DNA from: Bacteroidetes bacterium UBA4414
Lineage (GTDB): Bacteria > Bacteroidota > Bacteroidia > Chitinophagales > Chitinophagaceae
Direction: 5' to 3'
DNA length: 64,000 nt
NCBI GenBank assembly: GCA_002389765.1
Contig: DGQM01000011.1
Span: 1 to 64,000, forward strand
Positions within the stretch are counted from its first letter, which is position 1. Every line of letters begins with the position of its first letter. Of this stretch, positions 8,592-18,079 are shown one piece after another. The translations under genes and the position numbers were made by a program. The notes under the pieces were generated by a model. It did no database searches. It was not told where the DNA came from and saw only the letters and a program-made list of their open reading frames with translations.

Positions 8592-9179
8592 GTGACCGAT
8601 CGCAATACAAACACCTCGGTTAATGGCAGCCAACAGCTGCATGCCTCCGGCGAGCTACAGGCGCTGGTTAGGGATTGTATTGCAGGTAACAGACAGGCGC
8701 AAAAGCAGCTATACGATAAGTACGCCCCCGTGGTTTATGGCGTTATCCGCAGGTATCTCTACAATCCTTCCGCCGCAGAGGAGGTACTGAACGATACGTT
8801 CTATCGCGTATTCACCAAGCTGTCGCAGTACAGTTTTACAGGCCCCATAGAGGGCTGGATGCGCCGCATAGCCATCAACCTGATAACAGACCACCTGCGC
8901 AAGCATACCAAGTTTGAGCAGGAGGTGCACCCCGAGCAGATGACCGAAACAGGCGTGGACGCAGATACACAGATAGGCACACTGGCATACAAGGAACTTT
9001 TAGCGTTTATACATCAGCTGCCCGATACCCAGCGCATGGTCTTCAACCTATATGTGTTTGAAGATATGCAGCACAAGGATATAGCGCAGCTATTGCAAAT
9101 AACAGAAAACAACAGCCGCTGGCACTTGAACGATGCCCGCAGGCGATTGAAAGAAAAAATTAACCACCATAATATGTAG
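8592..9179 (+). CDS. ECF-type RNA polymerase sigma factor
   Basis: 195 aa from GTG 8592; an in-frame TTG at 8562 would add 10 residues, but it overlaps the likely -7 box (TATTTTG, 8558-8564), so the GTG is preferred. Region 2 (LVRDCIAGNRQAQKQLYDKY through RIAINLITDHLRKH) and region 4 (LPDTQRMVFNLYVFEDMQHK and the HTH after it) are both clear, with no region 1 or 3, as in extracytoplasmic-function sigma factors. It is followed 8 nt later by a gene with an anti-sigma-like N-terminus, so the pair is an envelope-stress style sigma/anti-sigma unit. Host-like composition marks the end of the AT-rich cassette. Confidence 0.9.
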   Translation: MTDRNTNTSVNGSQQLHASGELQALVRDCIAGNRQAQKQLYDKYAPVVYGVIRRYLYNPSAAEEVLNDTFYRVFTKLSQYSFTGPIEGWMRRIAINLITDHLRKHTKFEQEVHPEQMTETGVDADTQIGTLAYKELLAFIHQLPDTQRMVFNLYVFEDMQHKDIAQLLQITENNSRWHLNDARRRLKEKINHHNM

Positions 9180-9187
9180 CAGGCATT

Positions 9188-10966
9188 ATGGAAGAACGTA
9201 ACGAACATATCGACGACCTGTTTCGCAGCGAGCTGGGAGGCTACCGGGAGGTACCCGACCCGCGCGTTTGGTCGGCGCTCGAGCAGCGGCTCGATGGCGG
9301 GCGAAAGAAAAGACCTATCATCATCTGGTGGGTTACAGGGCTGGCATTGCTATTGGCAATAGTCGGCAGCCTTATTGCAGGCAATGTATTGCCGGGCTTT
9401 AATACACCTGCATCGGTAGCAGGCACTACGCCTGTTGCACCATCATCGGATATTACCAATGTGCCGAGTACTCAATCTGCATCTGCACACAGCACTGCAT
9501 CAACACCTGCTGCCACACCTGCTACGGTGGCGGCTACTGTTGCTACACCTGCACCCGCTACTACCGTATTGCCAAAAGGCAAAACGCAGGAAAAACAAAC
9601 ACGCACCCTGCAAAGCAACCGCACACTGGCTACCGCGCCGCAACACCCTGCTACCGTTGCCGCTAAGCCTGCCACAGCAGTTGCCACTGCACCGCAACCA
9701 ATTGCTACCAACAATATACCTGCGCAGCAAACTGCCTATGCAACGCCTGTGCAGCAAAACATAAATGCTCCAAAACCTACAATAGCAGATGCCACACCGG
9801 CGGCAATAACCCCTGCACAAAACACAGCCCCTGTACCCGCATCTGCAAACAGGCTGACGCGCGAAATGGTAGACGAAATGCCACTGCCACTGGCAGGCGC
9901 ACCAAAAGCCAAGGCATCAGTACCACAAGTAGACATCAGCCAATACGAACCGCTTATAACCCGCGGCAAACAAAGCAGCCGCAATATGATAGCCGCTGCC
10001 GGCAAACAGATAGCCGCACCTGTTGCCAATGCTGCAAACCGCACTGAAACCCTTGCCGCACCAGCACCACAGGCCGCCGCACCAAACAGTAATGAAGTTG
10101 TAAGTACGCCTGCTTCCGCTACACCATCAACCACACCTGCCGATACCGCAACCGAAAACAACAAACCACGCAACCCGTTAAAATGGAGCTATGGCTTGAA
10201 GACGGGCTACGACTTCAGTATGAACAAATACAGCGCGGGCAATGCACTGTTGGGTGCATACCTGCAGGCACACATCAGCAAGCGAATGTCTGTAATACTG
10301 CAGCCTACAATAAAGTACACCAACATGAAACGTACTACGCTGGATGGCGCACAGTCTTACTACGATGTAAAAAACAGCAGCGTTACCGCACTGCACATCA
10401 TCACCCCCGAAGGGGCCGACCAGTATGGCAACCCTGTGTACAACATCATCCGCCGCTACTTCTATGCACAGCAATACGATAGCGTGGTGGTAACAAAAAC
10501 CATCAAACCAAAACAGTATGCCGAGTTTGAATTGCCACTGTTATTGCAATACAGGCTTACCAAATCGCTGAGTGTAACGGGTGGCGTGTCTGCCAACTTC
10601 AGCAGGCTGGTGCAAGCCGAGCGAGAGGAGAGCCGCTTTAAAGGCATGATGCGCTACGACACAGCCGTATTTGCCAAAGCCAACGAGAGCAGCCCCGCGC
10701 CCGAAGTGCCAGCTATAGATACACGCATCAAATACAACTACAGCCCGTATGCCGATTATCTGGCGCAGAAGAAAGACGACCCGGTAAACAATGTACGCTT
10801 CAACTACATGCTGGGTATCAACTATGCCCTGCGCAATGGTCTGTCTTTCGATTTGCTGATGCTCTCTTTATTGGGGAATGCCAATTATATAAACGATAAC
10901 GACATCAAGAAAATATACAAGACACCGTACATTCGTATTGGTGTTACATACCAAATTGGTAAATAA
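9188..10966 (+). CDS. Anti-sigma-like/outer-membrane beta-barrel hybrid protein
   Basis: 592 aa. Residues 1-40 are an acidic cytoplasmic segment (IDDLFRSELGG, VPDPRVWSALEQRL) typical of the start of Bacteroidota anti-sigma partners. A TM helix follows at ~43-65. Residues ~70-335 are an Ala/Pro/Thr-rich low-complexity linker, long enough to span the periplasm. Residues ~340-592 look like a PorT/OMP_b-brl type barrel with amphipathic strands and a last strand ending PYIRIGVTYQIG. The gene starts 8 nt after the sigma factor stop and is surely co-transcribed. If the barrel inserts in the outer membrane, this one chain could link the outer membrane to sigma release; that is inference. Confidence 0.75.
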   Translation: MEERNEHIDDLFRSELGGYREVPDPRVWSALEQRLDGGRKKRPIIIWWVTGLALLLAIVGSLIAGNVLPGFNTPASVAGTTPVAPSSDITNVPSTQSASAHSTASTPAATPATVAATVATPAPATTVLPKGKTQEKQTRTLQSNRTLATAPQHPATVAAKPATAVATAPQPIATNNIPAQQTAYATPVQQNINAPKPTIADATPAAITPAQNTAPVPASANRLTREMVDEMPLPLAGAPKAKASVPQVDISQYEPLITRGKQSSRNMIAAAGKQIAAPVANAANRTETLAAPAPQAAAPNSNEVVSTPASATPSTTPADTATENNKPRNPLKWSYGLKTGYDFSMNKYSAGNALLGAYLQAHISKRMSVILQPTIKYTNMKRTTLDGAQSYYDVKNSSVTALHIITPEGADQYGNPVYNIIRRYFYAQQYDSVVVTKTIKPKQYAEFELPLLLQYRLTKSLSVTGGVSANFSRLVQAEREESRFKGMMRYDTAVFAKANESSPAPEVPAIDTRIKYNYSPYADYLAQKKDDPVNNVRFNYMLGINYALRNGLSFDLLMLSLLGNANYINDNDIKKIYKTPYIRIGVTYQIGK

Positions 10967-11002
10967 ACCCTTATATATTTAATTAAGCGAAAAAAGTGAA
11001 GT

Positions 11003-12268
11003 ATGAAAAAGCAATTATTACTAATAATGCTGATGTTGATAGGTTGTATTGCCCATGCGCAATTTACAGTTACAGGTACGCTACGCAATACATCAGGCAC
11101 ACCACTTTCCGGCAGGCAAGTATATGTGCGGGCAGATAGTACGGTAAACCCGAGTTGGTTTCCTGTTTTTTATCTGCAAGACTCTACCGATGTAAATGGA
11201 GTATACAGTATTACCATACCATCTACCACCACTACCGGTATGCAGTTGGTAATAAGCACGGTAAACTGCAACAGCGTTACGCTTACCAAAACACATGTTT
11301 ACAAAGGCAGCAATATTACATCAGATTTCACCATTTGTGTTACCCCTGCACCTACCATTACCGGGCAGGTATCTATGGGCAGCGGCAGCACACGCGCACC
11401 CAATGCCAAGCTGCAACTGATAACAAAAATAATAGACACCACCATAGGCAACACCAGCTACTACAAGCTGCAGCCTATAGATAGTGTAATAGCCAGCAGC
11501 AACGGCAATTTCGCATTCAGCTACCCCCTCAATACCAGTGCCGATTTGCTGATACGCGCCTCTTTCCAATCGTTTTCCGGCTTCTATAGCAAGTATGCAC
11601 CTACGTACTACAACAATGTATGCTACTGGGCATCGGCTACTACACTGCCCAACAATACATCATCTGCACCCAGCATCACAATGAAGTCTGCAATCAACCC
11701 CGGTGGTGGTGGCAGTGCCAGTGGTTTTGTGGTGGTAGGCGCCGGCAAAGCAACTGCTGTGGGAGACCGCGTACCCAACAGGCTCATCTTATTGTCTGAT
11801 ACCAGCGATAATATCATAGGCTTTACCCTCAGCGCCAACGATGGCACGTTTGGCTTTTATGGCATACCCTTTGGCAAATACAAAATATATGGCGATGTGC
11901 TGAGCAAAACCAGCCAGCCGCTCTACTTCACACTATCTGCAAGCAATCCCAATGCTGCTTTCATAACGTTTGAAGACAAGTCGCGCACCTTCGACCCGAA
12001 AATGCCACCTCTGGCACTAGCCAATGCTTACATACAAAGCATCAGCATTGCGCCCAATCCGGCAAAAGACAAGTTGACCATCAACAGTGTGGCTACAGAC
12101 TGTAGTGCTGCCATCTACGACATAGCGGGTCGTGTGGCGATGAGTAATATACAATTACGTTCAGGCTTTATCAACGAGGTCAATATCAGCATACTGCCGC
12201 AAGGCAACTATATACTGCAGGTAACAACGCCTACCGGCCGCGAACCTTATAAGTTTGTAAAAGAATAA
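11003..12268 (+). CDS. T9SS cargo with carboxypeptidase-regulatory/SdrB-like domains
   Basis: 421 aa. Signal peptide 1-20 (ends AHAQ). Two beta-sandwich units of the carboxypeptidase-regulatory type (FTVTGTLRNTSGTPLSGRQVYV near 21-42 and ITGQVSMGSGSTRAPNAKLQL near 118-138), a third repeat-like segment near 240-300, and a T9SS type A sorting domain from ~345 (IAPNPAKDKLTI). Probably a surface or secreted adhesin-like protein. It starts 36 bp after the barrel gene and may be read from the sigma operon or its own promoter. Close paralogue of the next gene. Confidence 0.8.
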   Translation: MKKQLLLIMLMLIGCIAHAQFTVTGTLRNTSGTPLSGRQVYVRADSTVNPSWFPVFYLQDSTDVNGVYSITIPSTTTTGMQLVISTVNCNSVTLTKTHVYKGSNITSDFTICVTPAPTITGQVSMGSGSTRAPNAKLQLITKIIDTTIGNTSYYKLQPIDSVIASSNGNFAFSYPLNTSADLLIRASFQSFSGFYSKYAPTYYNNVCYWASATTLPNNTSSAPSITMKSAINPGGGGSASGFVVVGAGKATAVGDRVPNRLILLSDTSDNIIGFTLSANDGTFGFYGIPFGKYKIYGDVLSKTSQPLYFTLSASNPNAAFITFEDKSRTFDPKMPPLALANAYIQSISIAPNPAKDKLTINSVATDCSAAIYDIAGRVAMSNIQLRSGFINEVNISILPQGNYILQVTTPTGREPYKFVKE

Positions 12269-12296
12269 TAACCTCACATACCCCCCCCAATTATTA

Positions 12297-12329
12297 ACCC
12301 CCGGACAATATATCCGGGGGTATTTTTTT
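12297..12329 (+). terminator. Rho-independent terminator
   Basis: Nine-base stem (12297-12305 with 12313-12321) and seven Ts, 29 nt after the stop of the 421-aa cargo gene. Confidence 0.9.
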
Positions 12330-12469
12330 AACTATACGGGTATTAAAGCTATAAAAGCGTTTTTTTAGAAAAAATATTACAATTGACACTAACAAAACAA
12401 ATACAGCCTGCGTCATGTTTATAGAAGGCCTTAAACATTTAACCTTTAAAATTTAAAACCACAATTTAT

Positions 12470-13771
12470 ATGAGAAAGAACCTACTTTTTATCATGGCAA
12501 TGATGCTCTCTGTAGTATCGTATGCCCAGTACACATTCAGCGGTACGGTGCTTACATCGGGCGGTGCACCGGTTGTTGGGCAAACAGTATATGTTGTTAC
12601 CGATAGCTCTATAGCATGGATACCGGCAACACATGGACCGTTCTTCTGGCGTTCAGCAGTTACAAACGCTTCGGGCGTTTACTCAGTTACACTCCCTTCT
12701 ACTACCAATGCAGGCCACCCTATCTGGGCATATACTGCCAATTGCAGTACAGGTACACCAGCTACTTTATCAAACTATCATACATATGCAGGTGTAAACA
12801 TTACTTCAAACTTCACAAAATGTGTTCCGCCACCACCACCGGCACCAGATACTATGACTGGTATTGTAACACTGGGTACAGGTTCTACACCGGCTGTAGG
12901 CGCAAAAGTATATCTTATTAAAAAACACCCGGATTCTGTAATGATAGGCAGCTCATGGTTCTTTACATGGACATTGTCTGCAATAGACAGCAATACTACC
13001 GGCAGTACAGGCCAGTACCACTTTACAGTTCCAAAACCACGTTACGATTCTTTGCTGGTAAAAGCATTCCTGCCGGTAGGCCACGCTAGCTACAGCAGCT
13101 ACCTGCCTACATACCACAGCTCTTCGCTGTTGTGGAGTGGTGCAACTGCTATCCCTACATCTACTTCATCTTCTATTACAGCTAATATAGCTTTGATAGG
13201 TGGTACAAACCCTGGCGGTGCCGGCTTTGTAGGTGGTAGTGTATTGCTGGGTGCAAACAAAACAACTGCTGTTGGCGATCCGCTGCCTAACCGTCAAATC
13301 ATACTGACTGATGCGGCTAACAATGCAATTGCATATACGTATTCAGACAATACGGGCAAATTCAGCTTCCCTAGCCTGCCATACGGCAACTACAAAATTT
13401 TTGGTGATGTAATGGGCAAAACAAGCACGCCGCTTAGCATATCATTGAGTGTAAGCTCTCCGTCTATGACAGCTATCGTGTTTGAAGAAAAAGCACTGAC
13501 TTTCAATGCAAAAACTACAACAAGCGTATCAAGTGTTGCCGGTCAGCAACACGGCATCTATCCAAACCCTGCAAAAGATGTAGTTACTATCACAGGTCTT
13601 ACATCTGATGCTACTGTAACTATCTACGATATGACAGGCCGCGCACTGGTACAACAAGCTGTAAACGCAAGCAACAACAATGTAAACATTGCTACACTGG
13701 CTACCGGCAACTATGTACTGAAGCTGGCTGCTGAACAAGCTACTACCACTATCAAACTGACAAAAGAATAA
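12470..13771 (+). CDS. T9SS cargo, paralogue of the preceding gene
   Basis: 433 aa with the same plan as the 421-aa gene upstream: signal peptide 1-20 (ends VSYAQ), FSGTVLTSGGAPVVGQTVYV unit, a Pro-rich PPPPPAPDT hinge at ~123-131, a second unit (MTGIVTLGTGSTPAVGAKVY), a third near 255-320, then the sorting domain IYPNPAKDVVTITGL from ~361. It ends in KLTKE, like VKE in the paralogue. The 200-bp gap with a terminator shows a separate transcript. Ligand unknown. Confidence 0.8.
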   Translation: MRKNLLFIMAMMLSVVSYAQYTFSGTVLTSGGAPVVGQTVYVVTDSSIAWIPATHGPFFWRSAVTNASGVYSVTLPSTTNAGHPIWAYTANCSTGTPATLSNYHTYAGVNITSNFTKCVPPPPPAPDTMTGIVTLGTGSTPAVGAKVYLIKKHPDSVMIGSSWFFTWTLSAIDSNTTGSTGQYHFTVPKPRYDSLLVKAFLPVGHASYSSYLPTYHSSSLLWSGATAIPTSTSSSITANIALIGGTNPGGAGFVGGSVLLGANKTTAVGDPLPNRQIILTDAANNAIAYTYSDNTGKFSFPSLPYGNYKIFGDVMGKTSTPLSISLSVSSPSMTAIVFEEKALTFNAKTTTSVSSVAGQQHGIYPNPAKDVVTITGLTSDATVTIYDMTGRALVQQAVNASNNNVNIATLATGNYVLKLAAEQATTTIKLTKE

Positions 13772-13810
13772 TTCAAGAAGCGGTTTAGTTTTCATAGTTA
13801 ACACTGAAGA

Positions 13811-13840
13811 AACCCCTCGCTATTGCGAGGGGTTTTGTTT
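13811..13840 (+). terminator. Rho-independent terminator
   Basis: Perfect 10-bp stem (13811-13820 with 13825-13834), TATT loop, TTTTGTTT tail. Confidence 0.9.
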
Positions 13841-13919
13841 TAGGCAAAATTTTAACATCCGTATTCCAACACTGTTCGTTAATTTCATAGTCTTACAATA
13901 AAATAGACTTTCAACTATT

Positions 13920-14348
13920 ATGATAAAGAAACTCTTGCTGGCAATACCGCTGATGATGGCAGTACAAACCTATGCGGGCGATAAACAAACAGCAGGCATC
14001 CAGTTTCAGGAACTAAGCCTGAAGGATGCTATGGCTAAAGCTAAAAAAGAGCACAAGCTGATATTTATAGATGTGTACACTACATGGTGTGGGCCGTGCA
14101 AGCTGTTGAAGAAAAACACATTTCCCGACAAGGCACTGGGCAGCTATTACAACAAAAACTTCATTAACATAGCAGCTGATGCAGAACAGGGCGAATGGGT
14201 GAAATTTGCTGAAGACCGTGGTGTACAAGGCTACCCGTGCATGATGATACTGGATACGGACGGTAAAGAGATTGGCCGCACGATGGGCTATATGCCCGCA
14301 GAACCACTGCTGAAATTTGGTGCAGACACCAAGGCTAAAGCCAAATAA
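13920..14348 (+). CDS. Exported thioredoxin-fold protein
   Basis: 142 aa. Signal peptide 1-19 (ends QTYA). Thioredoxin fold with active site WCGPC (Cys57, Cys60) followed by KLLKKNTF, and the cis-Pro strand VQGYPCMMILD. The extra Cys beside the cis-Pro is unusual. Likely a periplasmic thiol-disulfide oxidoreductase of the thioredoxin_7/DsbD-gamma kind, reducing or isomerising disulfides in exported proteins. Its single-gene transcript ends at a hairpin directly upstream of the ELW1 promoter. Confidence 0.85.
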   Translation: MIKKLLLAIPLMMAVQTYAGDKQTAGIQFQELSLKDAMAKAKKEHKLIFIDVYTTWCGPCKLLKKNTFPDKALGSYYNKNFINIAADAEQGEWVKFAEDRGVQGYPCMMILDTDGKEIGRTMGYMPAEPLLKFGADTKAKAK

Positions 14349-14376
14349 AGACTTTACTATTTTGAGATGTTTTAAT

Positions 14377-14413
14377 AAAAGCCCTGCAACAAGTGGGGCT
14401 TTTGTTATATTTG
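14377..14413 (+). promoter_or_regulatory. Terminator of the thioredoxin gene fused to the ELW1 promoter
   Basis: Stem AAAAGCCC (14377-14384) with GGGCTTTT (14396-14403) ends the upstream gene. The exact -7 element TATATTTG is at 14406-14413, 20 nt before the ELW1 GTG. Terminator and promoter are only three bases apart. Confidence 0.7.
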
Positions 14414-14433
14414 AACGGTTAAATTATTTACTT

Positions 14434-16062
14434 GTGAAGAAACCTATACTATCTGCGCTACTCGTATGTATACTTAGTTCTGCATTTGCTCAGTTTTCAT
14501 TCATCAACTTCGATATAAATCCATCAGGGAACTCCTATCCTCACGATTTGATAGACTATAACGGTAAGCTATATTTTGGAGCAACAACAGATAGCACAGG
14601 CGATGAACTTTGGGTGAGTGATGGCACAACTGCGGGTACTATGCTGGTAGCAGATATTGATACCGGCGCATCATCTTCAAGACCACACCGTTTTATAGAA
14701 CTAAACGGCAAGCTACTTTTCTTTGCCAATACGTTTTCTTTATACAGTACCGATGGCACAACTGCCGGAACTGTATTACTTGCTAAAACATTGGGGAACA
14801 TCTACATAGCCCATAACCCGAATATAGCAAGGCTTGGGAATAAGATATATTTTGCCGCAGGTATACATGCTAATGAATTATGGGTAACGGATGGTACAGT
14901 AAACGGCACGTACAAGATTACCACATTCTCGATAGCTAATACATACGAAAACATCAGTTCCATCATAGTATGCTATGGCAAGATATATATTAATGCAGTC
15001 ATGCCTAATCGCGATAAGGGACTATGGATATCTGATGGCACTGCAAGTGGCACAACGTTGCTTAAAGACATGAACGGCGATAATATCATCGATCCGGGCA
15101 TGTTTACGGAATATAAAAACAAGGTTTACTTTGTGGCATATTCCTTAGCTGGAGGTTACGAACTATGGGTAACAGACAGCAATGCGACAAACACAAAACA
15201 AGTAACACATATATCAGGCAAAACACTAGGCTTGCTTCAGACATACCGCCCTGCGAGGATATATAAAAATGAAATGTACTTCAATGGATGGTGTGGTATG
15301 TGCTTAGTCCCAAACACGCCCAACCCTCCGGGCTTATACAAATCAGACGGCACAGAAGCAGGCACGGTAGTGGTACATCAGGTATATAACAATTATATAG
15401 ACAAGAAAAACCTGATTACAAGCGATGTTGAGTATAATAACAAACTCTATTTCACTGTACAAAACGCCGACAGCTCGGGAACATGGTATACAGACGGCAC
15501 AGAAGACGGCACAAAAGAGATAACTACAAAACTGGGACCTATGTGCCTCCCGCACAGATTGTCAACGCACAACAACAAGCTATTCTTTTCCGCGTATGCA
15601 GCGCCTTGGGAATATGAACTATTTTGCTCAGATGGTACAGCTGAAGGTACAAAAGTATTACAGCCACTTGGTGCGATGAAAAACGGGCTACAAGATGCTA
15701 GCCTCTTTTATGGAATTGTTAAATCAAACGGCTTATTGTTTTTTATGGCAGAATACACAAGTTCGGGCTATGAACTATGGGCATTGCGAGACAGTACACT
15801 TGCTATCAGCAATAGTACTACACAACCAAACAACATCACCCTCTACCCAAACCCCGCGCACAACAATTTTACAATAAAAACAACAACAGCATTTAAGGTA
15901 GGCAGTATTACACTAACAGACGTTACAGGACGTATTGTTAAATCTCAAAAACTAAGTTCTAATCCCGAAACCATATCTGTAGATGGCATAGCACCGGGCA
16001 TGTATTTGGCAGATGTGCGGCTGGATGATAAACGAACAACACAAAAGCTAGTGATAGAATAA
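14434..16062 (+). CDS. ELWxxDGT repeat T9SS protein 1 (ELW1)
   Basis: 542 aa from GTG 14434, chosen because the signal peptide (VKKPILSALLVCILSSAFAQ) begins there and the -7 box is 20 nt upstream; an in-frame ATG at 14317 lies inside the previous gene. The mature chain has eight ~45-55-aa units, each with an (E)LWxxDGTxxGT-like motif (seven with DGT, one TDSN), the ELWxxDGT repeat family, expected to fold as a beta-propeller. A T9SS type A sorting domain (LYPNPAHNNFTIKTTT) starts near 473. Start of an eight-gene tandem array. Role on the surface unknown; carbohydrate or protein binding is inference. Confidence 0.9.
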   Translation: MKKPILSALLVCILSSAFAQFSFINFDINPSGNSYPHDLIDYNGKLYFGATTDSTGDELWVSDGTTAGTMLVADIDTGASSSRPHRFIELNGKLLFFANTFSLYSTDGTTAGTVLLAKTLGNIYIAHNPNIARLGNKIYFAAGIHANELWVTDGTVNGTYKITTFSIANTYENISSIIVCYGKIYINAVMPNRDKGLWISDGTASGTTLLKDMNGDNIIDPGMFTEYKNKVYFVAYSLAGGYELWVTDSNATNTKQVTHISGKTLGLLQTYRPARIYKNEMYFNGWCGMCLVPNTPNPPGLYKSDGTEAGTVVVHQVYNNYIDKKNLITSDVEYNNKLYFTVQNADSSGTWYTDGTEDGTKEITTKLGPMCLPHRLSTHNNKLFFSAYAAPWEYELFCSDGTAEGTKVLQPLGAMKNGLQDASLFYGIVKSNGLLFFMAEYTSSGYELWALRDSTLAISNSTTQPNNITLYPNPAHNNFTIKTTTAFKVGSITLTDVTGRIVKSQKLSSNPETISVDGIAPGMYLADVRLDDKRTTQKLVIE

Positions 16063-16069
16063 TACTTAT

Positions 16070-16100
16070 ACAGCCCCGCAAATTGCGGGGCTGTGATTTT
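16070..16100 (+). terminator. Terminator of ELW1
   Basis: Stem ACAGCCCCGC (16070-16079) with GCGGGGCTGT (16085-16094), then GATTTT. Confidence 0.75.
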
Positions 16101-16130
16101 ACATAGTATTGTAAAACAATAACAGACGCA

Positions 16131-16160
16131 TTGACATAGCAACGTAGTTGGCTACATTTG
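16131..16160 (+). promoter_or_regulatory. Consensus Bacteroidota promoter of ELW2
   Basis: TTG at 16131-16133, 19-nt spacer, exact TAnnTTTG (TACATTTG) at 16153-16160; ATG is 19 nt downstream. Confidence 0.75.
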
Positions 16161-16179
16161 TACTACTAACATTGAGAAT

Positions 16180-17844
16180 ATGAAGTACCTATACCTTTCT
16201 CTGCTTTGCTTTATTTGTACACCTGCATTTGCACAGGTCGTTTTCAACAATTACGATATCAGCACAGGTGCAGACTCCAGCACACCTGTACAATTTGTCA
16301 ACTGCAACAACAACATGTATTTCTTCGCCAATACGCCAGCATACGGCACCGAACTGTGGATGATTGATAAAAATGGCAATACACAAATGCTGGCAGACAT
16401 CAACCCCGGCGCCAGCAGCAGCGATCCTCTAATAATTGGCGAGGTAAATGGGAAACTCATTTTCATTGCAACAGATACGGCTCACGGAACAGAATTATGG
16501 ATAACCGACGGCACCACCTCTGGCACCAAACTACTAATAGACATCTACCCGGGAAATAAGTCAGGAGCTAGATCGAGCATGAAAAATATTTTTGATAACA
16601 AGATTCAAAATTCGGTGAATGGGAAATTATATTTTGTTGGCCAAACCGCTGCCAATGGCAGCGAGCTATGGGCAACTGATGGTACAAATACAGGCACCTA
16701 CCTTGTTGCAGATATACAGCCCGGTCCCGGCAGTTCATTCCCTTCTGATATAAACACGGTTAACGGTAAAGTGTTTTTCTGGGCAAATGATGGCATCCAT
16801 GAATACGAGCCTTGGATATCAGACGGCACGCAAGCAGGTACAAGTTTACTAAAAGATATCAACCCTACATCAGGTAGTAATTTTGTTCGTTTCAGCACTA
16901 CCGCTAATGGTCTATGCTATTTCTGGGCACGAGCCGACCACACACAAACAGGCATCGGCCCATGGGTAACGGATGGTACAACTGCAGGTACCATACCACT
17001 GAAAAACAGCAAGAATGGTAGCGGCTCTTTTATTAGCAATTTCGTTGCGTACAAAAACAAAGTATATTACTACAACCATAGCGACACCGGCATTGCAGCC
17101 CAACTATGGGTAACAGACGGCACATACAACGGCACACATGTATTCAGCAATGCTGCGCCTAACACCTATCATCACTGTAGCAGAAATTTTCTGGTATTTA
17201 AAGACAAATTATATTTTACCGGCGGCCTTTACAAAAAAGACACTTTCAGCAGCTGCGAACTATGGGTAACAGACGGCACAGATGCAGGTACCGGACTGGT
17301 TAAAGATTTGAATGGAAATGATAACAGCACCCCTGTTTGCCTTACTCAACTTGGCAATTATCTATACTTCATTGCAGAAGATTCGGGCTACGTAAACCTG
17401 TATCGCACAGACGGCACTACCTCCGGCACGCAAATGCTTGCACCTTACAACGCGACCAATAAAAATGCTTTTGACTGGGGTTATATCTTATCGCTACACA
17501 CTTACAACAATAAGATATGGACGAGTGCAGCCTTTACCAATACAGGCGTTGAGCTGTGGAGTGTAGAAGACGTATTTCCGCAGCATATTCAAGCAAATAC
17601 AAACAACACTGCGGATGTACGCATCTACCCAAACCCTGCCCACAACAGCGTTACCATAAAAGTAACAACGGCATATACTACTGGCAGTGTTACACTTACG
17701 GATGCTACAGGACGCGTAGTTAAATCTCAAAAACTAAGTTCTAATCTCGAAACTATATCCATATATGGTATTGCCCCGGGCATGTATATGGCAGATGTGT
17801 GGTTGGATGACAGACGAAACACACAAACGCTGATAATTCAATAA
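16180..17844 (+). CDS. ELWxxDGT repeat T9SS protein 2 (ELW2)
   Basis: 554 aa. Signal peptide 1-19 (ends PAFAQ). Eight propeller units: one degenerate (ELWMIDKNGNT) and seven with DGT, some with GPW or EPW in place of ELW. Sorting domain from ~483 (IYPNPAHNSVTIKVTT). Its last ~100 bp are almost identical to those of ELW1, ELW3 and ELW4, unlike the propeller part. Own promoter and terminator, so independently transcribed. Confidence 0.9.
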   Translation: MKYLYLSLLCFICTPAFAQVVFNNYDISTGADSSTPVQFVNCNNNMYFFANTPAYGTELWMIDKNGNTQMLADINPGASSSDPLIIGEVNGKLIFIATDTAHGTELWITDGTTSGTKLLIDIYPGNKSGARSSMKNIFDNKIQNSVNGKLYFVGQTAANGSELWATDGTNTGTYLVADIQPGPGSSFPSDINTVNGKVFFWANDGIHEYEPWISDGTQAGTSLLKDINPTSGSNFVRFSTTANGLCYFWARADHTQTGIGPWVTDGTTAGTIPLKNSKNGSGSFISNFVAYKNKVYYYNHSDTGIAAQLWVTDGTYNGTHVFSNAAPNTYHHCSRNFLVFKDKLYFTGGLYKKDTFSSCELWVTDGTDAGTGLVKDLNGNDNSTPVCLTQLGNYLYFIAEDSGYVNLYRTDGTTSGTQMLAPYNATNKNAFDWGYILSLHTYNNKIWTSAAFTNTGVELWSVEDVFPQHIQANTNNTADVRIYPNPAHNSVTIKVTTAYTTGSVTLTDATGRVVKSQKLSSNLETISIYGIAPGMYMADVWLDDRRNTQTLIIQ

Positions 17845-17852
17845 AAAAACTC

Positions 17853-17884
17853 AAAAAAACCTCGCTAATTGCGGGGCTTTTTTA
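17853..17884 (+). terminator. Terminator of ELW2
   Basis: A-run, CCTCGC/GCGGGG stem with one G-T pair, T-run to 17884. The same hairpin, one base different, follows ELW4. Confidence 0.75.
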
Positions 17885-18079
17885 TAAGTAGATAAACCCA
17901 AAGACATTTTATCTCAAAACCCTTAAAACCCTTTATCCAAAGCACATTTATTTAAAAAGGCGTAAAAAACCAGTACCCGTAAGCCCAAAAACAGCCCTAT
18001 TTTTCAATACCCATGTGGTTATGATTAATAATATTGTATATCTATTATCATTATTAACATTCAAAAATGCAGCATCAAT

